Below, piece by piece: positions 62,095 through 64,000 of a stretch of DNA of 64,000 nucleotides. The stretch lies in assembly GCF_040649515.1 (NCBI RefSeq), contig NZ_JBEZFP010000021.1, forward strand, positions 1-64,000. The letters are read 5' to 3'. The DNA comes from Yinghuangia elevatio (GTDB lineage Bacteria > Actinomycetota > Actinomycetes > Streptomycetales > Streptomycetaceae). A program made the position numbers and the translations under genes. The notes under the pieces were generated by a model that saw nothing but the letters and a program-made list of their open reading frames with translations, searched no databases and was not told where the DNA came from. Position 1 is the stretch's first letter. The number at the start of each line of letters is the position of its first letter.

Positions 62095-62125
62095 ACGGTA
62101 GGAACTCCCCTTGAGGGAGGTTCAA
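62095..62125 (-). promoter_or_regulatory. MerR-type promoter with 19-bp spacer
   Basis: On the minus strand the -35 box TTGAAC (62125-62120) and -10 box TACCGT (62100-62095) are exactly 19 bp apart, and the spacer holds an imperfect dyad (CTCCC/GGGGAG). The over-long spacer is the signature of promoters activated by MerR proteins through DNA twisting. It faces the tandem hydrolase and lies over the ribosome site of the divergent MerR gene. Confidence 0.65.
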
Positions 62126-62128
62126 GCC

Positions 62129-63181
62129 GTGCCCACGCCGTCGCCGTCACCGCGGACCCCGCCGCCCACGACCCCACCGCACACGACCACCCCGCCGCCC
62201 GCGCGGCCCTGGGCGGCAGACGGCCTGTGGAGCATCGGGGAACTGGCCGAGCAGGCCGGCGCCACCGTCAAGACCGTGCGCTTCTACTCCGACCACGGGC
62301 TCCTCCCCGAGGCATCCCGCAGCACCGGCGGGCACCGCCGCTACGCCCCAGCGGCGCTGGACCGGCTCCGCCTCATCCGCTCGCTGCGCACCCTCGACCT
62401 GCCGCTCCCGGCCGTACGCCGGATCCTCGGCCGCGCCGTGGACGACCCGGCCGACCCCGATGCCGTCGACGACGGCGCCCTCGAGGACGCGGTCGCCGGC
62501 CACCTGCGCGAACTCGGCTCCCAGATGGCCGCGTTGCGCTGGCGGGAGGCCGCCCTCCTGCTCGTCAAAGACTGCGCCCCCGCGGAACGTACGGACCGGC
62601 TGCGGCTCGTCGGTGCCATCACCACCCCGCCCGACACGACGGCGATCGCCCGCTTCTGGCGCCGCTGGCTGCCGCCACGCCTGCCGTCGCGCGTCGCGGC
62701 AGCCGTCCTCGAACACGCCGTTCCGGACCCGCCCCACGACCCCACCCCGGACCAGGTCCTCGCCTTCGCCCGACTGCACGCCTTCGTCACCGGCGACTGC
62801 GCCGGCGACAGCCTCGCGCGGTGCCAGCCCGCCGCACACCGGCCCGACGAGGGATACCAGGCCGCGCTGGTCTACGACGGACTCGTGGGCGCGTACGCGC
62901 TCGCCGCCCCGCACCTGCTCGCACAGCGCCCACCGCAGCCGGGCGAGGCGCTCGACTCCTTCGTCGACGCCTACGCCCGCGCCCGCGCCACCCGCGACAC
63001 GCCCGCCTTCCGACGCGCACTGCACGCGCAACTCGCCGCCGACCCGCGCGTCGACCACTACTGGCGGGAGGTCGCCGTCCTGCGCACCTCGGCCTCCGGC
63101 CCGCCGCCCCCGACCCCGGGCGCCGCACACGACTGGCTCACCCGGTCACTCGCCGCCGACAGCGGGCTCTCCGCCGCCTGA
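62129..63181 (+). CDS. MerR-family transcriptional regulator
   Basis: A 350-residue regulator: a Pro/Thr-rich start of about 30 residues, a MerR DNA-binding domain (WSIGELAEQAGATVKTVRFY, GHRRYAPAALDRLRLIRSLR; about 34-105), a coiled coil, and a large helical effector domain. GTG at 62129 follows GAGGGAGG. Divergent from the tandem hydrolase gene and overlapping its MerR-type promoter, it is its likely activator. Confidence 0.9.
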   Translation: MPTPSPSPRTPPPTTPPHTTTPPPARPWAADGLWSIGELAEQAGATVKTVRFYSDHGLLPEASRSTGGHRRYAPAALDRLRLIRSLRTLDLPLPAVRRILGRAVDDPADPDAVDDGALEDAVAGHLRELGSQMAALRWREAALLLVKDCAPAERTDRLRLVGAITTPPDTTAIARFWRRWLPPRLPSRVAAAVLEHAVPDPPHDPTPDQVLAFARLHAFVTGDCAGDSLARCQPAAHRPDEGYQAALVYDGLVGAYALAAPHLLAQRPPQPGEALDSFVDAYARARATRDTPAFRRALHAQLAADPRVDHYWREVAVLRTSASGPPPPTPGAAHDWLTRSLAADSGLSAA

Positions 63182-63228
63182 GCCGCCCGCTCGACCCGCG
63201 CCGTGAACGCCGAGCCCAAGGGAGCGCG

Positions 63229-64000
63229 TCAGTCCAGCGGCTGGATGTCCGGCAGTTGGTAAGACCCGTCGAGCACGGCCTTGCCCGGCTGGTACATGCG
63301 CAGCATCGGGCGGAAGTCCCCGGCCGGTGTCGGCAGCCAGTTCGCCGCCTCGCCCTCGACCGGCTTGGCGTGCATCAGGTAGAGCGTCAGCGAACCATCG
63401 GGGCCGTGGACCAGTCCGGGCGTGCGGTCGCCGATCGAGTAGCGGTTGGCCGCGTTGTCGATCAGGAAGTAGTCCGGCATGTCGTACATCGTGACCGACC
63501 AGAACGCGTCGACCGGGGGAGGCGACGGGAACGTCAGCGTGTAGTTGCGAGAACCGTTGAGCTGGCGGCCCTCGGCGTCGGTGTAGGTGGTGGCGTACAC
63601 CGCCTCGTAGGCGTGGTTGCCCCACAGGCCGACCCGCGCCGCGACGGCGCGTACCAGGTACGACGCGCGTCGGTCGCCGATCCGCCAGTCGGGCGAGTCG
63701 ACGGTGCCCAGGCCCAGGCGGTCGACGTTGTAGTCGAACAGGTGGAGCGCCATGTGCCACGTCGAGCTCCGGTCGTCCAGCCCGGTGCGGCTCGCCTCCT
63801 CGACGCGCTGCCGGCCGGCCGCGTACCCGTTGCGCAGCGCGGTCACCAGGTCGCCCGGCGCGTCGTGGTACGGCGAACCGCCCTCGTGCAGCAGGCCCAG
63901 CGCGGCATAGCGCCGCTGGTACTCGGCATCCTCGGTGTCCGGCGGGAACGCCGCGAGCAGCACCCGCAGTTGCTCCCAGAAACGCAGGTCCTCGGGGACG
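63229..64000 (-). CDS. DUF1254/DUF1214-family protein (C-terminal part)
   Basis: The last 256 residues of a protein whose N-terminus lies beyond the window. WGNHAYEAVYATTYTDAEGR, NYTLTFPSPPPVDAFWSVTM, YDMPDYFLIDN, RYSIGDRTPG and GPDGSLTLYLMHAKP match the DUF1214 C-terminal domain found in DUF1254 proteins. They occur in many actinobacteria with unknown function. The reading frame is open through the window edge (residues PEDLRFWEQLRV), so the gene is partial only because of the boundary. Confidence 0.9.
   Translation of the reverse strand, partial: VPEDLRFWEQLRVLLAAFPPDTEDAEYQRRYAALGLLHEGGSPYHDAPGDLVTALRNGYAAGRQRVEEASRTGLDDRSSTWHMALHLFDYNVDRLGLGTVDSPDWRIGDRRASYLVRAVAARVGLWGNHAYEAVYATTYTDAEGRQLNGSRNYTLTFPSPPPVDAFWSVTMYDMPDYFLIDNAANRYSIGDRTPGLVHGPDGSLTLYLMHAKPVEGEAANWLPTPAGDFRPMLRMYQPGKAVLDGSYQLPDIQPLD

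Overview
The window is very GC-rich throughout, uses GC-ending codons, has many GTG and TTG starts with clear Shine-Dalgarno sequences, and carries lipoproteins, small secreted proteins and many one-gene regulator/target pairs. This points to a streptomycete-type actinomycete (Streptomyces or a close relative). It looks like chromosome-arm or accessory sequence: genes are mostly independent, many are regulators, and few long operons occur. I see no rRNA, tRNA, insertion sequence or CRISPR array.

Layout. 0.1-8 kb: a KAS III with a divergent TetR gene and a shared palindrome, glyoxalase-like and HAD proteins, a SnoaL-like protein with a divergent LysR gene, an EamA exporter, a DUF5996 and a MOSC protein. 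8-15 kb: a translationally coupled lysR/serine beta-lactamase-like pair, a lipoprotein transpeptidase, a KAS II and a LysA-type decarboxylase. 15-19.2 kb: CorA, a YnfA-like protein and a FAD monooxygenase preceded by an inverted repeat resembling the rifamycin-associated element. 19.2-23.2 kb: an RNA-metabolism/cold-shock block (long structured leader, MerR-like protein, small conserved protein, CBS-like protein, DEAD-box helicase, cold-shock protein). 23.8-26.3 kb: an orphan Cas3 of type I-G (former I-U) architecture ending against a truncated alpha/beta hydrolase. 26.3-35.7 kb: chorismate mutase, an XRE regulator, a CsbD-like protein, a DUF2231 protein, ABM, cupin, AraC, EF-hand, a MerR/beta-clamp fusion with a TPR-like partner, a propeller-like fragment, and a TetR/SRPBCC pair with two operators.

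35.7-43.1 kb: glutathionylspermidine-synthase-like ligase with a lipoprotein, SDR, GNAT, L,D-transpeptidase, polyamine-synthase-like protein and a HEAT-like protein. 43.2-46.7 kb: a permease/membrane protein/M20 dipeptidase operon. 46.9-52.8 kb: DUF1275, a TDT-type transporter, divergent pgi and a sugar porter, and an AsnC-type regulator. 52.9-64 kb: an M20 amidohydrolase, an unknown conserved protein, a BrkB/GAP/AI-2E membrane-protein operon, DUF1269, a small secreted protein, a redoxin with a CGC active site, a tandem alpha/beta hydrolase under a MerR-type promoter, its MerR regulator, and the C-terminal part of a DUF1254 protein cut by the window edge.

The most interesting items are the orphan Cas3 with its scar, the RAE-like repeat, the long leader before the MerR-like gene, the terminator upstream of the cold-shock gene, the MerR/beta-clamp fusion, the MerR-type 19-bp-spacer promoter, and three enzymes with altered active sites (redoxin, tandem hydrolase, beta-lactamase-like protein). 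All functional assignments come from reading motifs; no database search was run.
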